From Prorocentrum cordatum (lineage: Eukaryota; Sar; Dinophyceae; Prorocentrales; Prorocentraceae), in NCBI GenBank assembly GCA_963575745.1, contig CAUYUJ010013847.1:274501-338500 (forward strand): a stretch of DNA of 64,000 bases, in the 5' to 3' direction. Position 1 is the stretch's first letter. Every line of letters starts with the position of its first letter. The notes below the pieces were generated by a model, which saw only the letters and a list, made by a program, of their open reading frames with translations, searched no databases and was not told the DNA's origin. The translations under genes were made by a program, and so were the position numbers. Positions 42,011 to 52,462 of this stretch are shown one piece after another.

Positions 42011-42958
42011 GCGTGTTTTAGACGCCAGCAGGCGGTGCAGAGTGTACGTGACCAAGCATGCGCAGCAGCACTTGAGGTCATGAGGAGCAGGGGCTCACCC
42101 ATGCGAGGGAACTCGCCAGCTGTGTCGCCCGCAGCCTCCACAGCGGCAGCTGCTCCAGCAGTGGCTGCCACCGCGCCGGAGGCACAGACGCCCGCAGGAG
42201 ATCCTCCAGCTGCCTTCCTGGACTCTGACACAGTTCTGGAGCGGCAGAGGCGAGTGTATCCTAGGGCGGCAGACGTTGATATTTATACTGGGATGGAAGA
42301 CACCTGTGCGGTATGCCTCGAGGAGTTTATGCCGAGGGAGGGCATCTACCGTTTGAGGTGCAACCATCTGTTCCACGAGGAGTGCTGGAACTCGAATGTG
42401 GTGGGCCATGTTGCGAACCAGCGAGAAGGAAATCCTCGGCAACCAGTATGTGCTATCTGCCGAGCGCCAGGCATCATAGCGTCGTCGTTCCCATGGACCG
42501 GCTCCGTCACTCAGGCTCCTGAACAGGCAGCGAGGGAGTTGCGAGAGCTGAGGGGCATGGTGGAGAAAATGACGGCCAGTATGCTGGACAGGCAGGCAGC
42601 ACTGCCCCAGCAGCGGGGAAACCCGCCGGAGGAGGTGAGGGCGCCGATGGAGACGGGATACTTCGACCAACTTATCCCGATGACAGCGCCTCAGCAGGGG
42701 AACCTGCCCAATACTCCACCTGTGCCGATCCCTCCAACTCACTACGAGCCTGGAATCGGGCAGGTGGCTCCTCCGATGTCACCCCAGAGCGGGGGTGGGG
42801 CCGAGCTGCCACTGGACCCTGAACAGCTGCGTGAGCTGCGTGTTCGCCACTTCCAGGCCCAGATGGACAACGCACGCACCACGTTCATGTGTGGGAGTTC
42901 ACGGGGGCCCTTTCATTTGGGGGGCTCGGCCGCTCCAGATGAGATCAGCAGTGTTTGA
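42011..42958 (+). pseudogene. RING-H2 segment, copy 2, 3' end replaced
   Basis: An Ala/Pro-rich lead, then an intact RING-H2 pattern: CAVCLEEF (C-x2-C), CNHLFHEECW (C-x-H-x2-H-x2-C) and CAIC (C-x2-C). The frame then follows copy 1 until the homology ends at about 42889 (FMCGSSRGPFHLGG... is new sequence), with a TGA at 42956-42958. The finger itself looks better preserved than in copy 1. Confidence 0.7.
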
Positions 42959-43628
42959 ATGAACTGCGCAGATTTCGGCGCCCACCTTGGTTCCCAAACC
43001 CAAAAAGCGTTAGATCCCAGTTGAATCATTTGGACACGCCGATCTTGTGCGCCAGAAATCGAAATCACAACGCCAGTACCGACAACCTATGGCAACCGAG
43101 CGGTTCGGATCAATCGAGCGGCAGTCATTGCCACCCGCCGTTCGGCCGAACCGAAAAGTGCACGGTGCAAACCCAGCTAGAGAGCAACATGCAAGCAATG
43201 TGTAAAAATGCGAACGAAGAGTCGCCCAGCATACGTGTTTAAATGGTTGCGGGCACCCTCTTAGTTACGTCGTCTCCAGCATTGTTTTTTTTGTGGGGTG
43301 CCCGCGTAACATAGCGAATGCTAGTCTCAAACACACGCGTTGTTCAATTTTCCTCCTTTCCGCATTCGTTATTTTCAGAAACGCGCAACTCTCATTATCA
43401 TCATCCCGCTCCCCCCTCCGTTCCCTTCTCCGCAAGCCTCTCCACCCCAGGGCCCCCGAGGACAGATTTGTAAATGCCCGAGGTATTGTTCGGGTGTCGT
43501 TGTGTTTGCGTTGCGCCGCAGTTTCAATATTAACATCTCTCGGAATCTCAGAGGAGGCCCTCGTCGCCGCGGCTGGAATTGGGTCGGACATTCGTCGCCC
43601 GAGAGTCCTCGAAATGTGTGGGCATTGA
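42890..43628. other. Spacer after the repeat boundary, no gene supported
   Basis: Composition changes sharply here to lower GC with no relation to the upstream repeats. I see no recognisable gene. A short CATTATCATCATC stretch and C-rich tracts occur at about 43390-43430. Confidence 0.5.
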
Positions 43629-44513
43629 GTGGATAGAATCGGTTCTGGCCGGATTCGTGGTTCTGTATCATTTTCCGCAGCGGGCCACATTCAATCGTTG
43701 CCAGTGGTTTTGAAATTGCCATCGCCTCTGTCTTTCCGTCGCCTGTCATGGCCCAGAATCAACGATGTATTTGATGTTGATATACCTTGGCGCCCTGGCT
43801 CCACTGCAGTACCGGACATCCTGGAATCAAACGACTCACTCGTCGAAAGCATGCACATGATACGGAGGCGGAGGCCTCTCACCCAGGAGTCTGCCTCCAG
43901 TTCTTCGTCTGTTGTTTTGGTAGGCGGGCCGGGGGTTCAATCTGCAATTATTTGTTATTCGGTTTCTGTTTTGTCAGCCTGAAAAAACAATCAGCCGCCC
44001 CCTCTGTGCGTGATTTCGAGCGCGTGCGTTGTAGGTTCCAGATCATACTCGCAGCAGGATGGCGTCCAGCGCCGGGTTCGATGCACCATCCCGAAGGAAG
44101 GTTGGCTGCTCGATTTGTTGCGAGATCTCCCTGCTGGGGGACAACCTGAGTCGTTGCTGGATGGACCCAGCGGCTGCGCTATGGCTACAGCCTCACGTCG
44201 GGCACAAGGCAGCGTCGATGTTCTAGGCTTGGTGATGGTTGAGGCAGGGCAAAATCTGGCCAGTGTCGTTTCTCATCCCAATTCTCAGGAGGCGTTGCTC
44301 TTGTCGTTCTTCCAAAATCCTGGCAATGCCTTCAGCCTCAAAGTTGTGAAGGCTGACCGGTGTGAAGATTCTGTTACTATGCATTTGGATCGACGCGGGC
44401 GCCGTCTTCATCTCTCCAATCTGTTATTTATGCCTGGTGTTGAACTCTACACGAGACCGCTCACGGGGGGAAGGCCCGGGCCTCAGCGTTCCCAACCTTC
44501 CCATTCGGTCTAG
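43629..44513 (+). CDS. Possible two-exon segment, unknown protein
   Basis: A non-repetitive, protein-like stretch runs to about 43918 (FRRLSWPRINDVFDVDIPWRPGS, AVPDILESNDSLVESMHMIRRRRPLTQES) and meets a possible GT donor (TTG|GTAGGC). A second starts after a TTGTAG acceptor-like site near 44032 (EGWLLDLLRDLPAGGQPESLL, ALLLSFFQNPGNAFSLKVVKA, LHLSNLLFMPGVELYTRPL). The intron would be about 110 bp. The exact phase does not work out cleanly with these sites, so the boundaries are guesses. No family is recognised. It could be upstream exons of the gene at 45.9-54.95 kb or a separate gene. Confidence 0.35.
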
Positions 44514-45892
44514 TCCAGGCTCCAAGCCAACGATCATGACCCCCGACGCGGGGGGGGGAGGGAGGAGGGTGGAAAGGGGCCAAAGACAGGAAGGAACGAC
44601 TGGGAAACACATAAATCTAGCCATGGGGAGGGGAAACACGGTAGGGGGAGACGGTGGGAAGGATCGGAGAGGAGGGGGAAAGGGAGGGACGCGAACTCTA
44701 AGTTTGCGCACCGTCGTGGCGCAGTGGGGCGTCGCTGGAGCAGCGGATGACCGACAGATTCCCGTGGTGGGAGGGCGATGGGCCCCCAGACAGACCCCCA
44801 TATTTAAGAGTGACGGATAATGAGAACACGTGAGACAGATGAAGAGCAAACAGGGAGGACACCGATAACATAATACATGTACATAAGCGCATATGTACGT
44901 GTATATTCATGTAGAAAAAGAGATGTTAGACATATAAGCATATATATGGTACCAAACACATTTGGGACAGAGAAAGGCAAAGAGAGAGAGATAAAGGGAT
45001 ACAGAGATGCGGCTGCGTAAATAACACAACAATATGTTTGTGATGGTCCCCGATGTTTGCTTGCTCCGTCATCTGTGTGCACGCCCATGACTTGATTGCA
45101 ACTTTCCTCGTTTGCGATCGTGCCCGTTCTACCAGACGGCCCCCCTTGATAGACAATGCCCCTTCCATAATGTCTGCGGATCTTAAACAACAACAACAGT
45201 CGCAAAAAACGGCTCCCGCTTGCATCGCCAGCCCCAGGAAATCAGTATTGTTTCAAAGATGTTGCGCTGCCGAGCCCTAGAGTCTTGATAGAGTGAATCC
45301 TTATACCTCCATCGCCTCCTACTTTTGCTCCTCCTGCTGATGCCCTCCCTCGGCCCTCAACGCTCCTCATCTCTCCGCCTTCCCTCCTCTCTCCTCTCTC
45401 CTGCCTCCCGCCCGCCTCCTATCCCCCCTTCCCCTCCCCTCTTCTCTATTCTCGTCGTCCTCTTGCTGCTGCTGGCCGCTTGCTCTGCATCCACCTACTC
45501 ATCCTCGTCCTAACTCTGACCCCCATCCTCCATCCATCTGTAAAGCCTCCTCATCTGCCCTCCTTGCTTCCTCCTTTGCATTCCTCCTTCCACCCTCCGC
45601 ATCGTTTCCCCTCCTCGTTCCTACCTCCTCTCTCCCTCCCCCTCCCTCGTGCCTCCTCCCTCCGCTCTCCTTCCTTCGCTCATCCTCCCTCCTTCCATCC
45701 TTGCATGTCTGATGCCCCCCCCTTCGCATCAGAGGTGCCGTGTGAACATCGTAGCATTATTAAAACATGGGACTGACGATGCAATGATAACAACTACCAA
45801 ATTTAGTTAAGTAGAGTAGTGAATCAATACATACATTTATATGTATATCTATATAGATTGCGAGTTGGTTAGCGGTCCGGGGTCCGGGGCAG
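44514..45892. other. Non-coding stretch with G-rich and CCTCC tracts
   Basis: G-rich run near 44545-44700, an AT-rich stretch at 44820-45000, and a C/T-only CCTCC-type tract at about 45300-45720 that gives meaningless open frames. Likely intron or intergenic DNA. Confidence 0.6.
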
Positions 45893-47479
45893 GTGGCTGC
45901 ACCATTAGCAGTGTGCGAGCTGATTCTACATGGAAAGTGGAACCATATTCTTCTCAGGTCTTCGGACAAGCCTGTATGTGAGGAGCCACTTTGGATGCAG
46001 CAGCTGCGGAGAGGATCGGAGACGCCTGATTTTCCCCGACATCCCCCCGCTGATTTCGATCCCGGCACGATCCCGCAGCTCTTGGAGTCATTGTACGGTT
46101 CTCTGAAGCAGTGGGCACCCCGCATCCTGCGTGACCTTGACAGCTCGCACCCTGATAGCACGAAGCTGGCACACTATCTTTACGCAATCGATGCGAAAAT
46201 GAAGAGCTCGAGGGACACAGGCATCGACGGTCGCCCAAATCAGCTTGCCACGACGGCGACCCGAGGCAGATTTTCACATTCGGCGTTGAAAATAGTGAAT
46301 TGTCTTGCTGCGTCACTAAGACTCCTGAATCGGAATAACTTTAAAGAATCAGCAAAAGATATAGCTCTATCAGTTTTGCCAGTGGGATTGTCGAGCGATG
46401 TTGTCGAGATGATGAGCACGTACAAGTTGCCAAGTAAAAGCACCCTCCAACGATCACAATCAGTTTTTGATGCTGCCTTGGTGCGTTCCTTTCAGAAGCA
46501 ATGCCCCCTACACGATTCATATATGTGGATGTGGGCCGACGCAACTCCTCAACAAAATATTGGTGAGTTGTTTCTGGCAGAGATTCTATTGGTTGCGAAA
46601 TCTGATTTGGATGAGATGTTTAAAGTTGCCACGGAGTTTGCTAGATCGGGGCCCGTGCTGAAGACCGCCATTCAAGAGAGCCAGGCGGGCGACAGAGAGA
46701 ACTTAGACCTCATCCGGGACGCCTTACACAATCGAGCACGCTTATCGGGAACACTGAGCAACGCATTCAGACGGCACATCTTGCTTCCGCAATTCTTGGG
46801 GTCGGGGGCAGCCAAGTTAGAACATAAAGTCAGGGCCGTAGTATTCATTTTATGGATGATGTCATCTCCTCCCAGGCACATGAGTATACTCAGCGCGCTC
46901 AGGAACATCATAAGTTTCACGACGGATATGGGCACAGAGTTGGGGTTGGCAGATTTCGAAACGTACAGATTGGCAGACGTCCTACAACCCTGGCTGTTGG
47001 ACCAAGGGCGGGGTTCGGATGATCAGTTGCGCCCCGATCTCGGGTTCGAGAGCCACATTGTCAACTATGAAAGCGTTGCGCCTCAGGGAGTACTCGGAGA
47101 GAGAACTTTCGGACCAGCGTTGGCAGTATCGGGCATGCTGCATATTTTGCACAATTTGTCATGGTTCATGGACTCGAAGTTGCGGCATTTTGATATGTTT
47201 CTGACAGGCTTGAAATCGGTCTTAACATTGCTTCATTACAAACACTACAGGGTGCGATACGTGGACACCTGCATCCGAAAGGTACCTGCCTATGCTCATT
47301 TTGCAGCAAAGCTTGAGACGACGTTCTTCCCCATGTTCATAGACTGGCGATGGGGACAAATTGCAATGTGCATTCAACAGGTGCTCCCATGGAAGCATGT
47401 TTTGAAATCGACCTTTTCGGCGCAGAAGTTTAGGGAGTTGGACGCCGCAGCCGAGGACTTGGACACCGAACACTGTTGA
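45893..47479 (+). CDS. Exon block 1 of a large intron-split gene, dinoflagellate-type, function unknown
   Basis: Open for 528 codons with ordinary, non-repetitive composition. A candidate acceptor (TTCTTCTCAG) ends at 45957, so the exon may start at 45958. Recognisable blocks are MWMWADATPQQNIGELF, HILLPQFLGSGAAKLEHKVRA, ISFTTDMGTELGLADF, GPALAVSGMLHILHNLSWF and FPMFIDWRWGQIAMC. Together with blocks 2-5 they match, from memory, a multi-exon family abundant in dinoflagellate proteomes and likely transposon-derived. Conserved acidic residues (WAD, TTDMGTE, DWRW) would suit an RNase H-fold nuclease, but that is inference. The stop at 47477-47479 is probably past the true splice donor. Confidence 0.6.
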   Translation: MAAPLAVCELILHGKWNHILLRSSDKPVCEEPLWMQQLRRGSETPDFPRHPPADFDPGTIPQLLESLYGSLKQWAPRILRDLDSSHPDSTKLAHYLYAIDAKMKSSRDTGIDGRPNQLATTATRGRFSHSALKIVNCLAASLRLLNRNNFKESAKDIALSVLPVGLSSDVVEMMSTYKLPSKSTLQRSQSVFDAALVRSFQKQCPLHDSYMWMWADATPQQNIGELFLAEILLVAKSDLDEMFKVATEFARSGPVLKTAIQESQAGDRENLDLIRDALHNRARLSGTLSNAFRRHILLPQFLGSGAAKLEHKVRAVVFILWMMSSPPRHMSILSALRNIISFTTDMGTELGLADFETYRLADVLQPWLLDQGRGSDDQLRPDLGFESHIVNYESVAPQGVLGERTFGPALAVSGMLHILHNLSWFMDSKLRHFDMFLTGLKSVLTLLHYKHYRVRYVDTCIRKVPAYAHFAAKLETTFFPMFIDWRWGQIAMCIQQVLPWKHVLKSTFSAQKFRELDAAAEDLDTEHC

Positions 47480-48389
47480 TATCCAGCCTCACCACCCTCT
47501 TCTGTTTAGGGCCTGGGTCTTCGGTGAAATGCGTTCGGGGGCTCTTGGGAAGTTAAAGACTATAGTGTTCCCGGGGAGGCCCAAGGAGGATGAGGATCGA
47601 GGTTCGAGGGTCGAGGTCGTCGGAAGATGTTTGACTCTCTTGGGCCCCCAGGCGCCTCGTTGAGAGTTTCCAGGGGCGTCACTTCTCCGACACTGCAGGC
47701 CTCGGGGCATCAGGATAGCTTACATAATCTTGCATTGTTGATCCTGCGGGGCCTGATGGTGAGCAAATGGGGGCTCAAGCGGGTGAGTGGCTTTCGCCTG
47801 GGATGCATTCAAACTGCCCGAAAAGGCCCGGGGGCCAGGTGGGGCATCCGGCGAAGGGGCCTGGAGGGTTGCAGCACTTTGGAGATCCAGCATCGCAAGA
47901 GTCAAGCGCGCCACCTTTGCTCCAGAACCCGCTCTCGCTTGAGGGATTGTGTGCCTCATCCCTGGTCGACGAGCCAGCCCGTGGCTTGGCTGTCATAAGG
48001 TGCGAGGTCCAAGCGGACCCTTCTTCCCCTCCCAACTTCCATTTCCCTCATCATTTGGCGGCGAGCGCGAGGGGGTTGCGCGAGGCTCGAGAGGGGTGGC
48101 CTTCTAAGAAAGTCGTGGGGTTTCTGAGAAGCAGGCTGCTTCATGTAAACTCTCGCGGCTTCTAAGAGGCCCTCCAAATAACCCACCGCATCCTCAGAAG
48201 CCAACCTGTCGGCCCGCCTCCTTTTGCCCGCCCCTAGATCATGGTTGTCCTCCTGCTGCTCACTCATTCTCATCCTCCTCCTGCTCACTCCTGTTGCTGC
48301 TCCTGCTACACAGGACCAGTCTGACCAGGATGAGGGCCCAGGAAAACAACGCAGCAAACAAGGCGAGGTTGATCCTCCAGCAATTCAGG

Positions 48390-48690
48390 CTACAGTGCAA
48401 TCGAGTTTCTTCTGGGGGTACATGGGCATGCTCAATATTATGCATTCGCTGATCGAAGGCTTCAGGGAGTGGAGCGAGGGGTGCGCATGCCACGATGTTC
48501 TTTCAGATTTGGACATGCATGAAAAGGAGCTCTTAAAATACTGCTCGAATGGCGAATGTTTGGACGAGTGTGTTTTAAAAGGGCTCCGTGCTCCTGAGAT
48601 GGCAGCAGGGGACTGGCAGCGAGTGCTCGACAAACTCCTTGGAATTCAATTGCGCTGCCGCGCGTTACGTCCCCGCGTTTTGAGGTGTTG
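48390..48690 (+). CDS. Exon block 2 of the same gene
   Basis: A possible acceptor (CAATTCAG) near 48386 leads into SSFFWGYMGMLNIMHSLIEGFREWSEGCACHDVL, a Cys pair in ECLDECVLKG, and LRAPEMAAGDWQRVLDKLL. The paired CxC/H and CxxxC residues with the RAPE motif are the best-conserved element of the family as I remember it. The segment 47480-48389 looks intronic: no consistent frame, GC-rich filler. Confidence 0.55.
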
Positions 48691-49028
48691 TGGTGGCTGG
48701 CATGGTCTAGACACGGGGGCCTAAGGGGGGTGGGGGAATGCTTGAGAGTCAGCGGACACACCCGCCATCGATTTCGATGTGACGTCGGCGCGTTTCCATT
48801 GAGGGTTTCAAAGTCAGGGGCGTGGAGTAGACTGTTGACGCATGTCGGCCTCGATGCGCTCAGACTCCCTAACTATTGCTTCACAAGAAGTAGAACAAGA
48901 AACACGAGACGACGCACGCCTGCCGCCGCATTGCGCGGTGGCGGATAAATTTCGATATTCTCACGACAGAAGTTGTCCAGGACAATCTTTCGGAGAGCGA
49001 GGTTTCCACCTTGATGGTGGACTTACAG

Positions 49029-50135
49029 ATGGCCAAAACGTGTGTGGAATCAGAGCTCGCCAACAAATTGTTCTTTTGGGATACTCTCCCTTGGAAGCTT
49101 GCTGCCTTGGCCCATCCTGACGAATCCACAGCACGAGCGAAAGCAAGCGAAATCTTAGCCGAATGGGGCCAGCTGGATCAGACGCCACAGAAGCACCACC
49201 CTTTGACGAACCAAGTGCTGCAATCCGAAGAAATTGTGCTGCAAATCCGACAATTTATTGATGGGGCTGGCCGGGACACTCTCTTGGATTTGCTCCCAGT
49301 GGTCAGCAGATTGCGATTCATACCGACCACTGAGCGCACTGTCGAGGGACGCTTTTCGCAAGCCGAGACGGCGACTGTAAACCGCTCTGCCCAACCATCG
49401 TATGTAAGCACCGCTCTCCGTTTGAGTCAATGGCGGAAGGATTTGAAGAGGGGCCCCCACATTTTCGAGGACGTGGTGAGTACCTTTGATCACATTCGGA
49501 AGAAAGCTCGGATTGCATACGAATTGGGTTTGGAACGCTCCCCCCAACTCGCTGATCATTTGGTTTCTTATGAGGTGGGCGCTATTGGGCCACACGGCCA
49601 GCCAGTGCACCCGCAAGCTATCCGTGACATTGTTGGCCGTGTAATGTATGGTTGGGTGCCGAGTGAGCAGTATGTGTCCATGAAGGTCGCGAGGGTTGCG
49701 AACAGGAAGTTGAAAAATCAAAAAAAAAGGTTTCGTTCCAGCGTGGGTGGTGCCCCACGAGATGTGACATACGAGAACATGTACGAGAAAGCGTTCTTTG
49801 ATCATTTCAGGGCCCAAGCTATTCACAGGGATGTAATATATATGTTGGACCTTGAGAACGCTACTGGTGTCGAGATTGCACGTGGCCTCGTAGATAAAAG
49901 GAGGAGAACAGCTGCGCCTGGAGGTGCATCGTTGCAGTTAGAAGATGGTTGTGAATATGGTACTGCTGTTTTGGACCCTTTGGCATCCGCGTATGTTTAT
50001 TTCAGTTTGGTGAGATCGAATTTCAGTCATTCTCGAAAGATGTTTCTCCCTCCAGCGTCGGCATACGATTTCGGTCCCGACGACACGGCCATCGTCCTGC
50101 ACGACCATGTTTTCTCTGCCGGCGATGGGACGGTG
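49029..50135 (+). CDS. Exon block 3 of the same gene
   Basis: The acceptor TTACAG ends at 49028. The exon reads AKTCVESELANKLFFWDTLPWKLAALAHPDE, then HHPLTNQVLQ, LLPVVSRLRFIPTTERTVEGRFSQA, SYVSTALRLSQW. It then has a Lys/Arg-rich region (KLKNQKKRFRSS) and AIHRDVIYMLDLENATG. The FIPTTERTVEGRF block resembles the FIP-x2-E-x2-xE motif I recall in this family. Sequence after about 50135 becomes C/T-rich microsatellite and does not look coding. The donor is not fixed. Confidence 0.55.
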
Positions 50136-52462
50136 CTCCGTTTCGTTTTCTGTTGCAACCGTCTTCCTCATTGCCCTCTTTCTTCATCTTTTCTTCCCGC
50201 TACTCCCGCTCCTCCTCCTCCTTCTCCTCCTCCTCATCCTCCTCCTCATCCATCCTTGCTGCGTGTAAGTAACGCCTGATTGCCTCGCCGCCCAGACGTC
50301 CCCCGAGGGGTGTTCAAAGGTCCACTCATTGCGCGTGGGAGGTCCTCGCAATTTCCACTCATTCCGCGTGGGAGGTCCTCGCAATTTCCACTCTTTCCGC
50401 GTGGGGTCTGGGCAAACAACGCGGCACTATACCTCCCTCCCCTCGTCGGTATATGTGAGCCTGCAGCCGAGCAATATGGCAGGAAACACGGTGGCCGTGT
50501 TGTCCCGCCTCGGCAATGTGTGCGTGCATGAGGACACGGGCGCCCCTCCCTGCCCTTGCCCCACCCATTATATTCATATATATATATATATAAAGATATA
50601 TACATATATGAACATTTGCATGTGTCGTTCTCCCCCTCTGGTGTGTCCCGAAGGTGAGATGGGGAGGACTGAGGGACGAAGAGGGAGGGAGGAAGAGGAG
50701 GAACGAGGGGTGAAGGGGAGGAGGAGGAGGAGGAGGAGGAGGAGGAGGAGGAGGAGGAGGAGGAGGAGGAGGAGGAGGAAGAGGAGAGATAAGAAGGACG
50801 TGATTGAAGAGAACACTATAACAATGATGAAGACGACGAGGAAGGGAGATGACGGAGTACTTCGTAATGGGCATGGGCAGGTGGCGGGCAATGCCCCCTC
50901 ATCCTCGCTCTTCCTCCTCCTCATACCTTTCCTAACGTTTCTCTCCTCATCCCATTCCTCCTCCTCCTCCTACTCCTCCGCATCCTCCTCCTCATGATGA
51001 GCATTCATCGCGGGGCCCTCGGGCACTCACATCGGGGCCGGGCCGCCTTGGGGCCCAATGGGCCACTATTTGGGATTCTCTTGGAGCCCTCTTGTGGCAT
51101 CTGTGGGCCCTGTCGTAGAGCAAGCTTGGAGCATTCTTGGGGCAGCTCGAGGCGCGTGTGGACCTTCTTGTAGCGTCCTTGCGCTGTAGTTTGTCCCTCT
51201 TGCGCTCCTCTGGGGTCCTTCTTAGACCAACTTGGGCTCCGTTGAGGCAGTGCTGGGCCACGCGCCACGCGGGCTTTATTGATCTCGCCTCTGGGATGTG
51301 TTGGGCCTCCCTGGGGAAAAATCGATCATCTAGAATTGCTGGGATTCACGAAGACAAAGGAGGAGGAGGAGGAGGAGGAGGGGGAGAAGCAGGAGGGGGA
51401 GGAGGAGGAGGAGGAGGAGGAGGAGGAGGAGGAGGAGGAGGAGCAGAGAGGAGGGATACTGATTGACGATAAGGGTACTGGGGCGATCATCAGGAAGATG
51501 AGAGGGATGAGGAGAGATGTGGAGAACGAGGGAAAACCGCAGTGATGAGGATAATGGCCTCGAGGATGACGAGGGCAGAGCAATAACGGTTGATGGGAAT
51601 GGGCAAGCGGCTTAGCGGGGTGCTACTCGTCCTCTTCCCTTTTTCCCTCCACTCCTCCACCGCCACCTTGCCACCAGAGTCCATGGTGAGGCCCTCGCGT
51701 TGCTATCTCTGGGCTGCCTTCGGGCTATGTGCGCCCGCGTTGGGGCCTTCTTGTGACCTTGTGGGGCCCTCTTGGAGCCACGTTTGGCCCTCGGAGGGCA
51801 ATCTTGGAGCCTTCGTGGCACATCTCGGGCACTTGTAAGCCATCTTCGGGTCGTCTTGCGCTCTCGCGGAGCCCTCTGGAGCCGCCCGGGGCTCCTCTCG
51901 ACGCAATGTTGGGCCCATTTGAGGTACTCTTGGCGCAGTTCTGAGTCATGAACCATATTGCAGCCCTTTGGGTTTTAATAATATTATCCTTATTCCACAA
52001 GTAGGCATAAGTAGTAACCAATATGTCGCGTTGATAGTTGATCATTATTCATATTTGGATTCTCGTGCGGTGCGTTTGTAGCCTGTTAGATTCCCAGGAA
52101 CCATGAGGCTCTCGCATGTCCCGACGTCTGGGGGTGCACTAGGGTCGTCGCGAGGGCTCTTGGCCCCCCACCCCCCTCCCGAACGAGCCAGGGGAGGCTC
52201 CGGGAGGGGAAGAACACTTAGGTGAGCCTGGGTGCCCCTGGGGCGAGGGGCCTGTGGGGCTGGGTTTCGTGTGTATGAAACATATTCGAAGTCTTAGGGC
52301 TAGGACTAGGAATCAGGGTTCTGGGAATCCATTGGATTTATGTTGAGGCATTGGGTGCACAGCTGTCAGAAGTCATCCTGAATCGTTCGGGGGGTCCAAG
52401 GCTCATGTGTTACAAATCGTGGTCCCTTTGACTTTAGTTTTCCGGACACGCGGCTACTGCAG
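50136..52462. other. Intron 3 (inferred), microsatellite-rich
   Basis: Between two coding blocks of the same gene. It holds CTC/CCT tracts (50205-50260, 50930-50995), GAG/AGG tracts (50717-50780, 51358-51445), an AT run (50578-50592), and three GCGTGGGAGGTCCTCGCAAT-type direct repeats (50320-50400). Two 'TTGGGGCC' Gly-like repeat stretches (51030-51270, 51690-51920) have no consistent frame. No separate gene is supported. Confidence 0.6.

Larger units (their letters stand above)
24825..42889. repeat. Large direct repeat, copy 2 (~18.1 kb with insertion)
   Basis: Second copy of 7205-24350. It differs by scattered substitutions, a ~570-bp deletion near 25590, a 9-bp deletion near 25446, a 21-bp deletion near 28714 and the 1469-bp insertion at 35920-37388. 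Homology ends abruptly at about 42889, where unrelated sequence of lower GC begins. Confidence 0.93.
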
